This document shows positions 29,421 to 40,703 of a stretch of 64,000 bases of DNA, one piece after another. The notes under the pieces were generated by a model. That model made no database searches. It was not told the DNA's origin and was given only the letters and a program-made list of their open reading frames with translations. Position 1 is the first letter of the stretch. Every line of letters starts with the position of its first letter. The DNA is taken from contig CM039464.1 in assembly GCA_022414725.1 (NCBI GenBank), forward strand, positions 60,254,539 to 60,318,538. The letters are read 5' to 3'. A program made the position numbers and the translations under genes. This DNA comes from Microglena sp. YARC. Lineage: Eukaryota > Chlorophyta > Chlorophyceae > Chlamydomonadales > Chlamydomonadaceae.

Positions 29421-32000
29421 GCTCCTTGTGACCCCTAGGTGCGTTCCGTGGTTCGACAGAGGTTACTACTTTGTCTTCCCGTGCCCCTGGTTCCTCCCTT
29501 AGGTGTATGCCTTAGCTGCGTGAGTTTGGGTTCAAGTGTTTGAGTTCTGATAGGGCTTAGGAATTTTTAGTTAAGTGGTATAGAGGCATGGTTGATCTCG
29601 ATTAGTTGGGGCATGCATGAGTTGTTGATGATGACACTGCTCAGCATGGTGCTAGTGTGTTATCTTTGCAATCGAGTGTTCATCTAGGGAGACAAGACTC
29701 CTTCGGAGCTTTTTCTTTGGGGTTGCACCTGATGTGTCGTTGTTGCGTTTGTTTGGTTGCCCTTGCTATGTAATCTTAGTATTGGGCAGTCACGCAACAA
29801 GCTAGTTAGAAAGGCATTATTTGGTAGACTGGTTGGGTATTCCCTGGTGAGTAAGGGTTATTATATTTGGGTTTCCAATGTTGCGCCAGTTAGTAGTGAG
29901 TAGTGATGTACTCTCTATCTCCAGTTCAGTTCTAAACTGTCTTCCTGGGTTCTCCCTTTAGTATGGGTCCCCGTGCCCGCTTGCATCCCTCCTGTCATCA
30001 AACGGTGATATGTTATGTGTTACCGGTAATTCCCTACGCCCTTTAACAACCCCAATTGTTGTTGGCTGGCCTGGCTGGATGTATCATTGTTGCATTCTAG
30101 ACCAGGGCCTGATCTTGCTGTATTGTGTGTGAAGTTTTAGGGCGGGGGGGAGTTGGATATCCAACTATAATCTTAGCCGAATCTCAGGGGGTCGCCAGGC
30201 CCTCCTCTGTGCCACGTTTTAGCGGTGAAGCTTTAGGATTTAGACAGCCTTCGATCATAGTGGTACCTGGATCAGGTCCATTGACTAATAGTCGCCAACC
30301 TCCGACCACCTCGGATGGCTCGCGGGTGTCGATAATTCCGACGCCTCCTGTCGTCCCTGGTGGATTACTCGGGTCAAGCCCATGTGATGATGTAGCCGTT
30401 GCCGAATGGGTAAGTGATGATCTTGAATACTGGTCTAGCTTGATACTGCGTATGGCTGGGGTGTTACAGTCAACCCAGGATTCATTGTTTTAGGTGCTGC
30501 TGGTTCTCATACGTAGGTTAACATGGCCCTATGTGTGAGTGCCTATTCCTCAGCACCTCCTAGACTGACTTATAGGGTAGTCTACATTGGTGGAGCGTTA
30601 CGACGCTTTGTTCAGGCAGCTTCCTTTCAGCTGTCTTTCTTGGTTTTGGTGGAAGGTGGTACTTAATTCAGACCACCGTTATAGCATCTTGATGGTTTCT
30701 GACTCTTAGTTCCATAGGCAGATGGTTCGTTCGGTGGAGCTCATCATATATTAGCTATTTATTTTTACTCCACACTGTTTTTAGATCACCAGCCCCTCAT
30801 GTGATTGGAACTTTTTGTGGAGTGTAGTAGTTGTTTCCCTTTGGATTTTACTGTAATTTGGTGGGCTGGGTCATCTTGCAGTTGTACTTGCAGATGTCCT
30901 TGCAGTTGTACTTGCAGATGTACCGCCGCTCACCTCTTTCTTGTTCTTCCGAGTGTATTTCAAGCGCCCTTTCATTCCTTCCTTTGCAGTAAATTCTTTG
31001 AAGTCCTTTTTTCTGCGTTTCCTATTTTTCAGGTGGACAATAGGTTTTATGTACTATGGTTGTACATCTACCCTTCTATTGTTCATTGAACTGTGTTTCC
31101 TTTGTTGGTTACAAGTTTCTTGAAAATTTTAACTTCGCATCCTTTGGATTTTTTCAGTTACTGCAGGTTTGGTTTGCTTGTGGTTAGGCGCTTGGTGTGT
31201 CTTGAGTGCATGAGTTCTTTGCGGTGCGATACCCACCTCCTAGAATGTTTTAGTTAGTGCCGTAACTGGGGATTTATGATAATCAACTTTCATAAATCTT
31301 CTTACTTCCATCTTTGAGTAAGAAACCAGTTCATCATGGTTTTTTCATCCCAACCTAGTCATGAATTCTATGCTAAGAATAGTTTGTAAGGTAGTGGATT
31401 TTTCCATCGACTTTTTTTTTTCCATCGTAGTCTTTAGTGTCCTCTTGTCTGCGTCCTTTAGGCTTTGATTCTCTCGTGTGCTGCGCTCACACGATATTTC
31501 AATCCGTCTCTTTAGTTATCATTGATTGGCGTTAGGTTCCTATTCCCGGATCGGGTTTTCTATACCGTTGTTCCCCAACTTTGATATACGATTTTTTCAG
31601 TCTTCTCTTTAGGTTAAGTTCTCGGTTCTTTCAGTCACCGTTGTTCCCCTTCCTTTGGTATTAGGATTGATTTCTGTTTGGCCTCCCTGTGATTTTCTGG
31701 TTTGGTGCCTACTATTCTGGATGAATAGTATTTTTGCGCTTACCATGGATGGTTACATTTCCATTTTGGTCTCAGCTCAGCTCGGTATGACCCAAGTTTT
31801 TTGCTGCTACATTTTCGGAGTACTACAGTGGTTTTGGGTTCAACCTTTCTCATCTTTTTATTTTAGACAAGGCTTTCTTCTGGTTTCCTGTTTTTCCGCC
31901 GTTCCTTAATAATTTTTGTTTGCTACCAAGTTATGGTTCTATGTCCCCAGTGCCATAGGTGGAGTACTATTATTGTATGTCACCTGCGTCATAGGTGGAG
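29421..32000. other. Interior of element C without recognisable genes
   Basis: T-rich sequence without domain-bearing frames. Two CATAGGTGGAGTA copies (31961, 31991) lie just before the right LTR; the last, AGGTGGAG, could act as its polypurine tract. A small direct repeat TTGCAGTTGTACTTGCAGAT occurs at about 30877. Confidence 0.55.
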
Positions 32001-32298
32001 TATCAGCATGAATAGCGGTGCTCTCGCTTGTTTTATGTCTTGGTGACTCCTTGTGTACTCCCTTAGAACTATCGGTCCTGACAGTACTATGTCAGCTTCC
32101 TGTTGACTGCGTCATCGGTTCTTCTGACACGCGCTGTCTAGCCTGTACCCTGATCAGGTTCCAGGCTACCGCCCCCTTTCCTCCACTGGTGCCCCTTAAT
32201 GGGTCTCCTGTGCTTGTAACTTATTCTCGTCTCCGCATTTATAGATTGGCGTGCTGCACACACAAAGTCCACTCTCCGGAGTGTTATCCAAGCTGATA
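32001..32298 (+). repeat. Right LTR of element C
   Basis: Identical to 28002-28299 by eye. Followed by TSD CATGT (32299-32303). Confidence 0.88.
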
Positions 32299-32303
32299 CA
32301 TGT

Positions 32304-32590
32304 GCTGCAGTCTGCTTATGTGGTTGAGAATGGGTCCACAGACTGAGGCAGGACTGCTATGCATCCGTCTACTTGGGAATTTGTGATGCTCAGATGCGGC
32401 CAGAGTTGTTAAGTAACTGGACGGGGTAGGTGTTCATATTCACATGTTTGAGGTGCTGATCAGGGGAGGGGGAGGTAGCTGAGGGAAGCCACTGGTCAAA
32501 TCTGAGGGCATGTGAAAGTTCAGACTGGGTGCAGGATCCTTGTCCATCTATAGGACAGGGGACATCTTCATATGCAGTCCTGGCTTGGTC
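32304..32590 (-). mobile_element. Element D body, upstream part
   Basis: Continuation of element D on the far side of C. Minus-strand frames here (SELSHALRFDQWLPSATSPS, then TTLAASEHHKFPSRRMHSS in another frame) lead into the frame at 27679-28001. The element is cut off at 32590 by the start of the inverted arm. Confidence 0.5.
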
Positions 32591-33917
32591 TGTAGCATGG
32601 GCGAAGTCCGGCGCTGCGAGACCTGGGATCACAGAAGGTGGGGAAGCGTTAGGTCGAAGTCGAGATTTGAGGTATGGGAAAAAGGAGACGAGAATGACAG
32701 TGCAGCAAGTCGCACCTGGTGCAGAAAATCGCACCAATGGCAGAAAATCGCAAATCGCAAGGGCAGAATTCGAACATTTATCGCTAGGATGCGAAGAGCA
32801 GAGCCGAGGCATGCAAAGGTCCTAATATCCCGCCGTCGATGATCAGTCAATCCCAAGTCCCCCCCTCTATCGCTCGACTCACCCGGTTGGGGGGTAGAGG
32901 GAGCAGCACCCGTAGTGGTGCTGACCATACCCCCCTGCTTCCTACCACCTCCAGAATCTCCAGGTCCAGACGCGTAGGTCGTCCTCCTCTGGCGAACCCT
33001 ACGGCAGTGCCGGCGATCCGCCAGCTTGATCAAAAAAATTCTCCAGAAGGTAGCACAGAGCCACTAGAGCGCAAGCTCATGCCAGTAGCCGACCGTCGGC
33101 TGGGCAGAGCAAAGGGGGCAAAGACGACGTAGACATCAGCAGGGAGCTTGGTCGGCTTGGCAACCTCCGGTATGCAGGCAGAGCCTCAAACACCGGAGAA
33201 AGGTTAGCGACGTCAAGGACGCGAGCAGACGAAGACGGGGTATCTCCACCGATGTCCAGGCTAGTCGCCGACTTGAGTCTGCACGTCACAGTCATCTACG
33301 ACAGACGGGAGGAGGCGACAGACGGCAGGGGAGGAAAAGGAAGAGAAGATGGAGGAATGACCGGGGGGGTTACTTCCACGATGGCGGAAGGACTCTCATG
33401 ACCGCTAGCAGAGGCAGCTGGTGCACAAACGTCTAGCCAATCATCAAGAGGAGCCGTTCCTCCGTTGGAAGGATTGGTCGCAGCCATCGCTGAGAATGAT
33501 ACTGCGCATCCCGCGCGTCCAGGAAAGACCATCCATGTCATGGAGTTTCTCAAAATGGCGGGAGGTCCTCGCGGAAGTTGCATCGCAAAGCAGTGGTAGT
33601 AAATGAAGGGCCGCATAACCTATCAGCTTGGATAACACTCCGGAGAGTGGACTTTGTGTGTGCAGCACGCCAATCTATAAATGCGGAGACGAGAATAAGT
33701 TACAAGCACAGGAGACCCATTAAGGGGCACCAGTGGAGGAAAGGGGGCGGTAGCCTGGAACCTGATCAGGGTACAGGCTAGACAGCGCGTGTCAGAAGAA
33801 CCGATGACGCAGTCAACAGGAAGCTGACATAGTACTGTCAGGACGATAGTTCTAAGGGAGTACACAAGGAGTCACCAAGACATAAAACAAGCGAGAGCAC
33901 CGCTATTCATGCTGATA
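32591..33917 (-). repeat. Inverted copy of element C 5' part
   Basis: Mirror of 28002-29333, including the LTR (33621-33917). It contains one visible extra change near 33840 (ACGATAGTTC for the expected ACCGATAGTTC). Confidence 0.9.
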
Positions 33918-35640
33918 ACATGGTCCACTCCTATCCCACTATATCTACAGCTGACAGGCCCACCCTCCAATGGGCCATCTGCCTGCAAGCAGCCATGGTC
34001 CAGGCACATGCAAGAGTCCTAGCTACCTGGCCCAAAATGCTCATGCATCCCATCAGCTGTGCATACCCTGGAGGAAGGGTAATCTCTGTTAACAACCTGA
34101 GCATGCACTGGAACCCCATGGACTTCTGGGTCATCAACATGCTAGACACCCCCAAGATGTCTGAGAGGTCATTCTCCACCCTCTTAGCAAAGATCCACCT
34201 GCATCTGGAGCTGGATGGATACCCAGCATCTGACGCCTAGATATTGACCTTGCACCTTTTATTTTGCTTTAGCCATGAACACTCTAAACTTAGAATTTGT
34301 ACTGCCTTATGTACTGATATCTTGTTCTACCCTATATACAGATGTTCCCATTTTTAGTTTTTAGATCCCCTCATGGTCACTGCAAGATGCCTGCAATCTC
34401 TAATTTAGGATGCTCCAAAATTATGGGGGGGACTAGCACAGACATCTTGCCTATATTCTCCCATCTCGAATCATGCACTCTTCTCGTAACCAAGAAAGCT
34501 TGCAACCCTGCAGCTTCCTTCTGCCTTCCTAGCAGCCTCTCTGCAACCTAGCCTGCAGCCTACCTGCAGTTACCTCCCAGCTTCCTAGCAGCCTCTCTGC
34601 AACCTAGCCTGTAGCCTATCTGCAGTTTTCCTTCCCTGCAGCTTAGCGAGCAGCCTCTCTGCAAGTTTGTTTACTTCACATAAGTAGCTTACCCTTAGAT
34701 CTGCTAGCATAGTAAATTAACTCTCAGACTCTACAAGAGGACTACCTTCCCCTCTGCATCGACTTGAATAAATTTCTTCTCTGAGTCCCTGCTCCCTATA
34801 CTGACTCCTCTACCTTTCTTTAATCCATGGTGGTCACTACTTAATTTTCTTATGCCCCTCAGTTAATTCCAGGAATTCTTTAGTTAAAGAATACCTTGAA
34901 TTGGGGGAGATGTTATTGACTGATTTATATATCAGTCTCTGAGTTAGCATAGTGCACACCCGTACCTGTTCCCTCCAGGTCCTGTGTTGCCTGCAGCCAG
35001 GACACAGGCTAGCTGTGGCCTGCACGTGACTGCAGTACCATGCAGTACTCATCTCTACTCTATATGATTGCGCCTGTCGCGCTTAATAGCATCTTCTCCG
35101 CTATTGAGTATATGCCTTTGTAAAGAACTTACATTAAAACTAAATGGTTCTCTCCGGAACCAACTTGATATGGACGAGTATATTTTGAGAACAACGCAGT
35201 AACGCACAAGACCACAGGGATTCACACCCCCCTTTTTTCTCCTAAATAAATGCGAGGACCGCATCTCTTCTTGGTGGTGGTGGTGGTGGTGGTGGTGGTG
35301 GTGGGGGTGGTGGTGGGGTGGTGGTGGTGGGGGGGGGGGGGGTAACGGTATAGATCCCTTCGCAGGGATTCTGGGCTGTTATCAAGGGCATATGGAAACT
35401 CGGTACCCGTAAGTCTAGTAACGTACGCACGTTGGTAAGCCTAGTAACGTACGCACGTGGGTAAGTAACTTCTCATGTACTGCCTCTACGCCATCAGCCC
35501 GCAGGCTGCCCTGAATACATAGAACGAAGTAGCTCCAGACCGATCCCTCCTTACCTCCACGAAGATAACAGACGGGCTACTTCACTTCCCCATTATAGGT
35601 AAACTCTTGTCCTTGCTTGTGCTATGCTTAGTTAATAACA
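33918..35640 (+). repeat. Inverted copy of element D 3' part
   Basis: Mirror of 26282-28001: the hypothetical frame (33920-34240), the purine tract (about 34896-34910) and the LTR (34911-35640, TGTTATTGAC ... GTTAATAACA). Confidence 0.9.
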
Positions 35641-35697
35641 TAACCGAAACACGCATCACGAATCACGCGTTAACCACAAAAAGACAGAGCAAATTCA

Positions 35698-36048
35698 GTG
35701 CAAGCCATGTACAGGGGACACCACCCAAGAGAAGACTACCGATTGGGATGTGGTCGATTTCTACTCCGGAGGCCACCCTTACCACCCCTTTGCAAGTGCC
35801 CTCTCGCCAAATGTATCATGATTGACGTCAATTCCATGATGGACAGCAAGCCGCAGTCAATGATTGACGAAGTGATCGAACTTATGCGCAATAAGTACCT
35901 GTCATGCATTCATCGGTGCATGAGGGTAGACATAGCGCCTCCCCCTAAGATAGACAGCTATTGTGAGGTCAGAACACGTCATGTGGATGGCCAGGCACGA
36001 TCAGTCTCAACACTAAGCACTTACTACGGTAGAAGTTATTATGGTTAG
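35698..36048 (+). CDS. Copy of hypothetical 116-residue frame
   Basis: Protein identical to that at 25875-26225, in mirror orientation. Not independent evidence of a gene, because the whole segment is an inverted copy. Confidence 0.2.
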   Translation: MQAMYRGHHPREDYRLGCGRFLLRRPPLPPLCKCPLAKCIMIDVNSMMDSKPQSMIDEVIELMRNKYLSCIHRCMRVDIAPPPKIDSYCEVRTRHVDGQARSVSTLSTYYGRSYYG

Positions 36049-36662
36049 GGATGTAGAACTATGTGGATTAATAGCAAGGTATATAGCGAATGCCATGCAT
36101 GGGCCAAGAGTGCTCGTATATTGCTGAGATGAATCAGACGTAACTAGATCGGAAGTACTACGGGGAACAACTGTCCATCATTAATGGTCTCAGGAGACTA
36201 GGTACTAGGTTAAGATAACATAACAAACCCATAACTCACGGGTCTGTCCGAGACATGTGGGGATGGCACCGATACTTGGTTTACAGTCAGGCGGAGAACG
36301 AACCTAGAGCGTGAATTCTCTTCAGCTACGCCCGATCCCCGCGTTAGCGGGGTATGGATTGCCCTACAAAACCGCCATCGCCCGACAGCGGTACTTCAAG
36401 AGTCGCTTCGGAAGGCAGCAACGGTGGTTCTAGCCGATATATGTACTTACCTAGCCAGAGCTGGCAGGCCGAGTCATATAGAGACAGGCTGCTGACCCCC
36501 CCAGTAGTGGGTCGTGGCCGCCGACCCGGCTCGAGGGTATAGTTTTCCCAAACCCCCGCCCCCGGGGTTCCGGCACCACCCCCGGGGCATCGCCCTGACT
36601 CGCCTCGTAGAGATCACCCAGTATTGGGGCAACGCACCAAGTTAGTCCCAAAATTCCTCCGG

Positions 36663-39600
36663 TGTGACGGATAATTGATCCTCACACCGGCGTCCCCTCG
36701 AGGGGGCGACGACTTCCCGGAAGTAGGTGAAGAGTCGTAGTTGGACGACTCCTACTGACGGGAAGTCGAACGAAGCGACCTGAACCCTGAAGTTCAGGCG
36801 ACGCGCGAGATGATGTGACGAGCATATAAGCACGGCTAATATGCACCAAGGCAGACAATATTAGGGATCATTCCCCTATCATCTCGTTGAACACTTTTTG
36901 TGTTTGTTAAAGACGTATTCATACGTCACAGTTGGTTTCTGGAGCCTGATCTCCTTTTTCACGCTAACCCCCTCCCTACTCGCAGCTCAACGCCCTCTCC
37001 GCGGGACCTTCCTTTCCGCTGGGCCCTAAGCCCACCCACCCCGCTCGCCAGCTCGAGGCTGCTGCTAAAACGGTAAGAGTTCACAAGGCCCTGCCTACGT
37101 TAGAACACCTGAAATTGATGCTTGATTCCGTTCGTGACGCCCCCTGCCTGCCCTCGAACGTCCCCCATTGTGACGGGTAATGATAATAGGCCTTCGATGC
37201 CTGTTGCGCTATGCTTGTCCCTTGTTCCGTTGCAGCAGCGAAGTGCTCGTTCCTTGTTCTGTCTCCTGTTCCCATACACGACCCGAATTTCACCTCCCAT
37301 GATTTCGCCTCTGGTTACGGGCCACCCCATGGGTCCCCAGGACGGGCCTGACGAAGAGCCCACCCAGCTCACTCACAGTTGGGTCGAAATGAGTTTCTTC
37401 GACATCGCTGAACACAACACATAACGGGCTAATGTCCACCCGACAATTCACCAGCAGTGTGAACGCAGCTCGAGCTGGAAGTTTTCAATCTGGAGTCATC
37501 TCCCCACCCGATTCCGATTTGGTCCTTCGGCAGGATACCAAGGTCGTGTGCCCGATCACTGACGGGGTATCCCCCAACCGGGTCTCGGACCTAGCGAGTT
37601 ATCAAATATGATTTCTTGCTCGGCCTTCACAACAATCATGAGCACGATGCTCCACGACATGACGGGCAAATTTGTTGTCATCTACTTTGATGACATCATA
37701 ATCTTCGTTTTTTCCATGATGAGGTCGAACACCTGGAGCATGTGCTCTCAGGCGTCTGTCTCAACGAAACGGAGATAACGGGGATTGACTATTGCTATTT
37801 CAACCACGATGTGCCGAAAACCGCATTCATCACTCCCATGGAGTTGTTTGAATTTAAAGTCCTGCCTTCGGACTCGCAAACTCCCCATCGGCCTTTACCG
37901 AAGTCATGAACACTGTGTTCCGTAACTTCATCGGCAAATTTGTCGTCATTTACCTCGATGATGTCATCATTTTCAGCAAGGATGACGAAGAACACGAAAA
38001 ACATATTCGCATGGTACTACAACGATTGGAGGACAACCATCTCTTCCTCTCGCGGGAAAAATGCAGATTTTTTCCAACCCGAAGTGAAGTACCTCGGCCA
38101 CGTGCTCTCGGGGGACGGTATCCGAGTCAACGCTACGAAAGTCAAGGCAGTCAATGACTGGCCTACTCCGAAAACATCGAAGGAAGTACAGCAGTTCCTT
38201 GGACTTTCAAACTTTTTCAGGAAGTTCCTCCAAGGTTACTCTTCGGTCGCGGCCCCTCTGATCGCAATTGCCAATCAACATGACACACGCCCTGGGAAAT
38301 GTAAGCCGGCAGGCAAACCCCTCGGAAAACGGCAACAGGGCCTGCAAGGACTAGGATTTAAATCTGGTCCCCAAAATGCCAACAGGCTTTCGATGAGATC
38401 AAACGAAGCCTTACCAACGCGCCATTGCTGGCTCACCCCGACCCTTCGAAGGACTATCGTGCAGTTGCCGATGCTTCTGTCGTAGGTACAGGGGGTGTCT
38501 TGCTGCAGGATTGGCGACCTATCGCTTTCCACTCGCACAAATTTTCGAAAGCCGAACGCAACTACTCGACAGGCGAACAGGAATTACTCGCTGTCTACCT
38601 CGCGTTAAAAGAGTGGCGATGCTATCTTGAAGGATGCACGGGACAATTCGAACTCGACACTGATTACGAACCATCGGTCTACTTGGCTAATCAGCCCATG
38701 CTATCTCGTAAGCAGGCTCGCTACATGGAGTTCTTCTCCAGATTCTCGAACATGAAGTGGGAATCACATCGCCTGGACGTTCAAATGTCGCAGATCCCGC
38801 TGATTCGTAACCCAGACTTCTCAGACACGGCAGCCATGCTGCTCCAACGTCTCGACCCCGAAGATCCCCTCCACTCATGCACGTGATCTGATGACAGATA
38901 TCCTTGCCGCTTACGAATCAGACGACTGGTTTTTGATGATCCCGGAATGTACAGTACATCACTCATCGTCCTGATGGGTTCTGGATTGGTACTTCTCATT
39001 CAAAACGCTCCGCCTCGTCTGCACAGATTGTGGTGCCTAATGGAAATGCCCTCACGGAACGTATCTTGTTTGCTTTCCACGACACACAACGCAGTGGACA
39101 CCCGGGATTTGAACGCACATTTCAGTCCATCGCCCGCTTTTTTATTGGTGGCCCGCCATGCGCATTGACGCAAAACGACTATGTCCGATCGTGCGACTCC
39201 TGTCAACGGGTGAAGGCTTCACACCAAAAATCTCACGGGCTTTTGCAACCTCTGCCGATCCCCATATCTCCATTTGACTCGCTGTCCATGGACTTTATTA
39301 TGGGATTGCCACGTCACAGGGATGCGACATGTTCTACGAGATTGTAGACAGACTTACGAAAATGGCCAAACTCGCGCCTTGTACAATTACAGATGGCGCG
39401 GAGCAGATCGCGAAAATCTTCCACCGAATTATCCTTTGTGAGCATAGAAGAACAAGGACTCCGACTTTATCAAAACTATACCTGGCCAGGTTTACGAAAA
39501 TGGGTGAGAGTCTCTTCAAGACTTCAACCACCCTATCGCATGTTCGTTATTTTTTTCCCTCTCTTACATACCGATCTGTACATCTACCATCAGATGCGGA

Positions 39601-40226
39601 CGGCCACCTCGCAGGGACTGATCACCCCTAACGAGTTTCCCTTCCGACCGCCTCCGTAAATGCAAGCCTTCGGAGAAGTCTCAGGCTAGAGAAGGGGGAA
39701 TTGTGGGTATTGATGACACTTACTCACACCACGCCCACTCTTGGGAACTCGAATCCGACCTTGCTTTACCCTGCACCTCACAGATTTGTATTATACTGGC
39801 GCCTCACCGGGTAAAACACGACCGTTGACCAAAGTTGGTCAAATACCGACATCGACAGACGACCTACTCACAGGGAAACCGCCACGGTTACACCTGACGA
39901 ATTCGCCCTTCGTAAAAGTGCACGACTTCGGGAGAAGTCTCAGGCCAGAGAGGGGGGGAATTGTGACGGATAATGATCCTCACACCGCGTCCCCTTGAGG
40001 GGGCGACGGACTTCCGGAAGTAGGTGAAGAGTCGTAGTTGGACGACTCCTACTGACGGGAAGTCGAACGAAGCGACCTGAACCCTGAAGTTCAGGCGACG
40101 CGCGAGATGATGTGACGAGCATATAAGCACGGCTAATATGCTCCAAGGCAGACAATATTAGGGATCATTCCCCTATCAACTCGTTGAACACTTTTTGTGT
40201 TTGTTAAGACGTATTCATACGTCACA
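36663..40226 (+). mobile_element. Inverted copy of element B
   Basis: LTRs at 36663-36930 and 39962-40226, same TSD (TCCGG on this strand), same deletion structure and duplicated RT box as 21708-25260. It carries many extra frameshifts, e.g. GGTTTTTGATGATCCC for GGTTTGATGATCCCC at 38929. Not an independent insertion. Confidence 0.92.
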
Positions 40227-40703
40227 TCCGGCATCTGGGTGACGCCCCCAACTCGGACTCAAGGCGACCCCAGCGCGGTTTTCGCGGATCGCGGATCAAA
40301 GTCTTAAAGATGAGGAGGAGGAAAAGAAAAGAAAAGAAAAGCGGTACGCCAATTCGGCGTGATTAAAGGAAGCTGTCCAAAGGGGGTCCTCGGACAACAC
40401 ATCAAACCGGGGGGGTGGCTAGGGGGGGCGGTACCCCACGATAGCCGGTGGCGGAAGAAGGAGTGTGGGACGAGTGTGTAGCAGATTCCATGCGCCGGCG
40501 GGTACCACACAATGGTATGTGCGCATCGGACGGCATGCAGGTGGAGGGAGTGGAGGAGGCGGGTGGTGTCAGTAGGATGGATACCGAGAGAAGAAAAAAT
40601 GGGAATAAGGGAGGCGAAGAGGGTACCGAAGGAGCCGAGGATGATGGGGTCCGGGGAGAATGACCCGCCAACCAGCAGCGAGAAGAGCCGAACGGAGGGT
40701 GGA
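40227..40703 (-). pseudogene. Inverted copy of LINE-like 3' end
   Basis: Mirror of 21232-21707, including the pyrimidine stretch (here GAAAAGAAAAGAAAAG) and the RLE tail frame on the minus strand, now broken. Confidence 0.85.

Larger units (their letters stand above)
28002..32298 (+). mobile_element. LTR element C, no pol (LARD-like), TA..TA ends
   Basis: A 4297-bp unit bounded by two direct 298-bp repeats that I read as identical, with ends TATCAGC ... GCTGATA, flanked by the 5-bp TSD CATGT. TA..TA termini are a known but uncommon alternative to TG..CA. The 3.7-kb interior has only short frames and no RT, RNase H or integrase motif, so it resembles a large retrotransposon derivative that needs another element's enzymes. 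Identical LTRs point to a very recent insertion. It interrupts element D. Orientation is set by the gag-like frame and is tentative. Confidence 0.8.
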
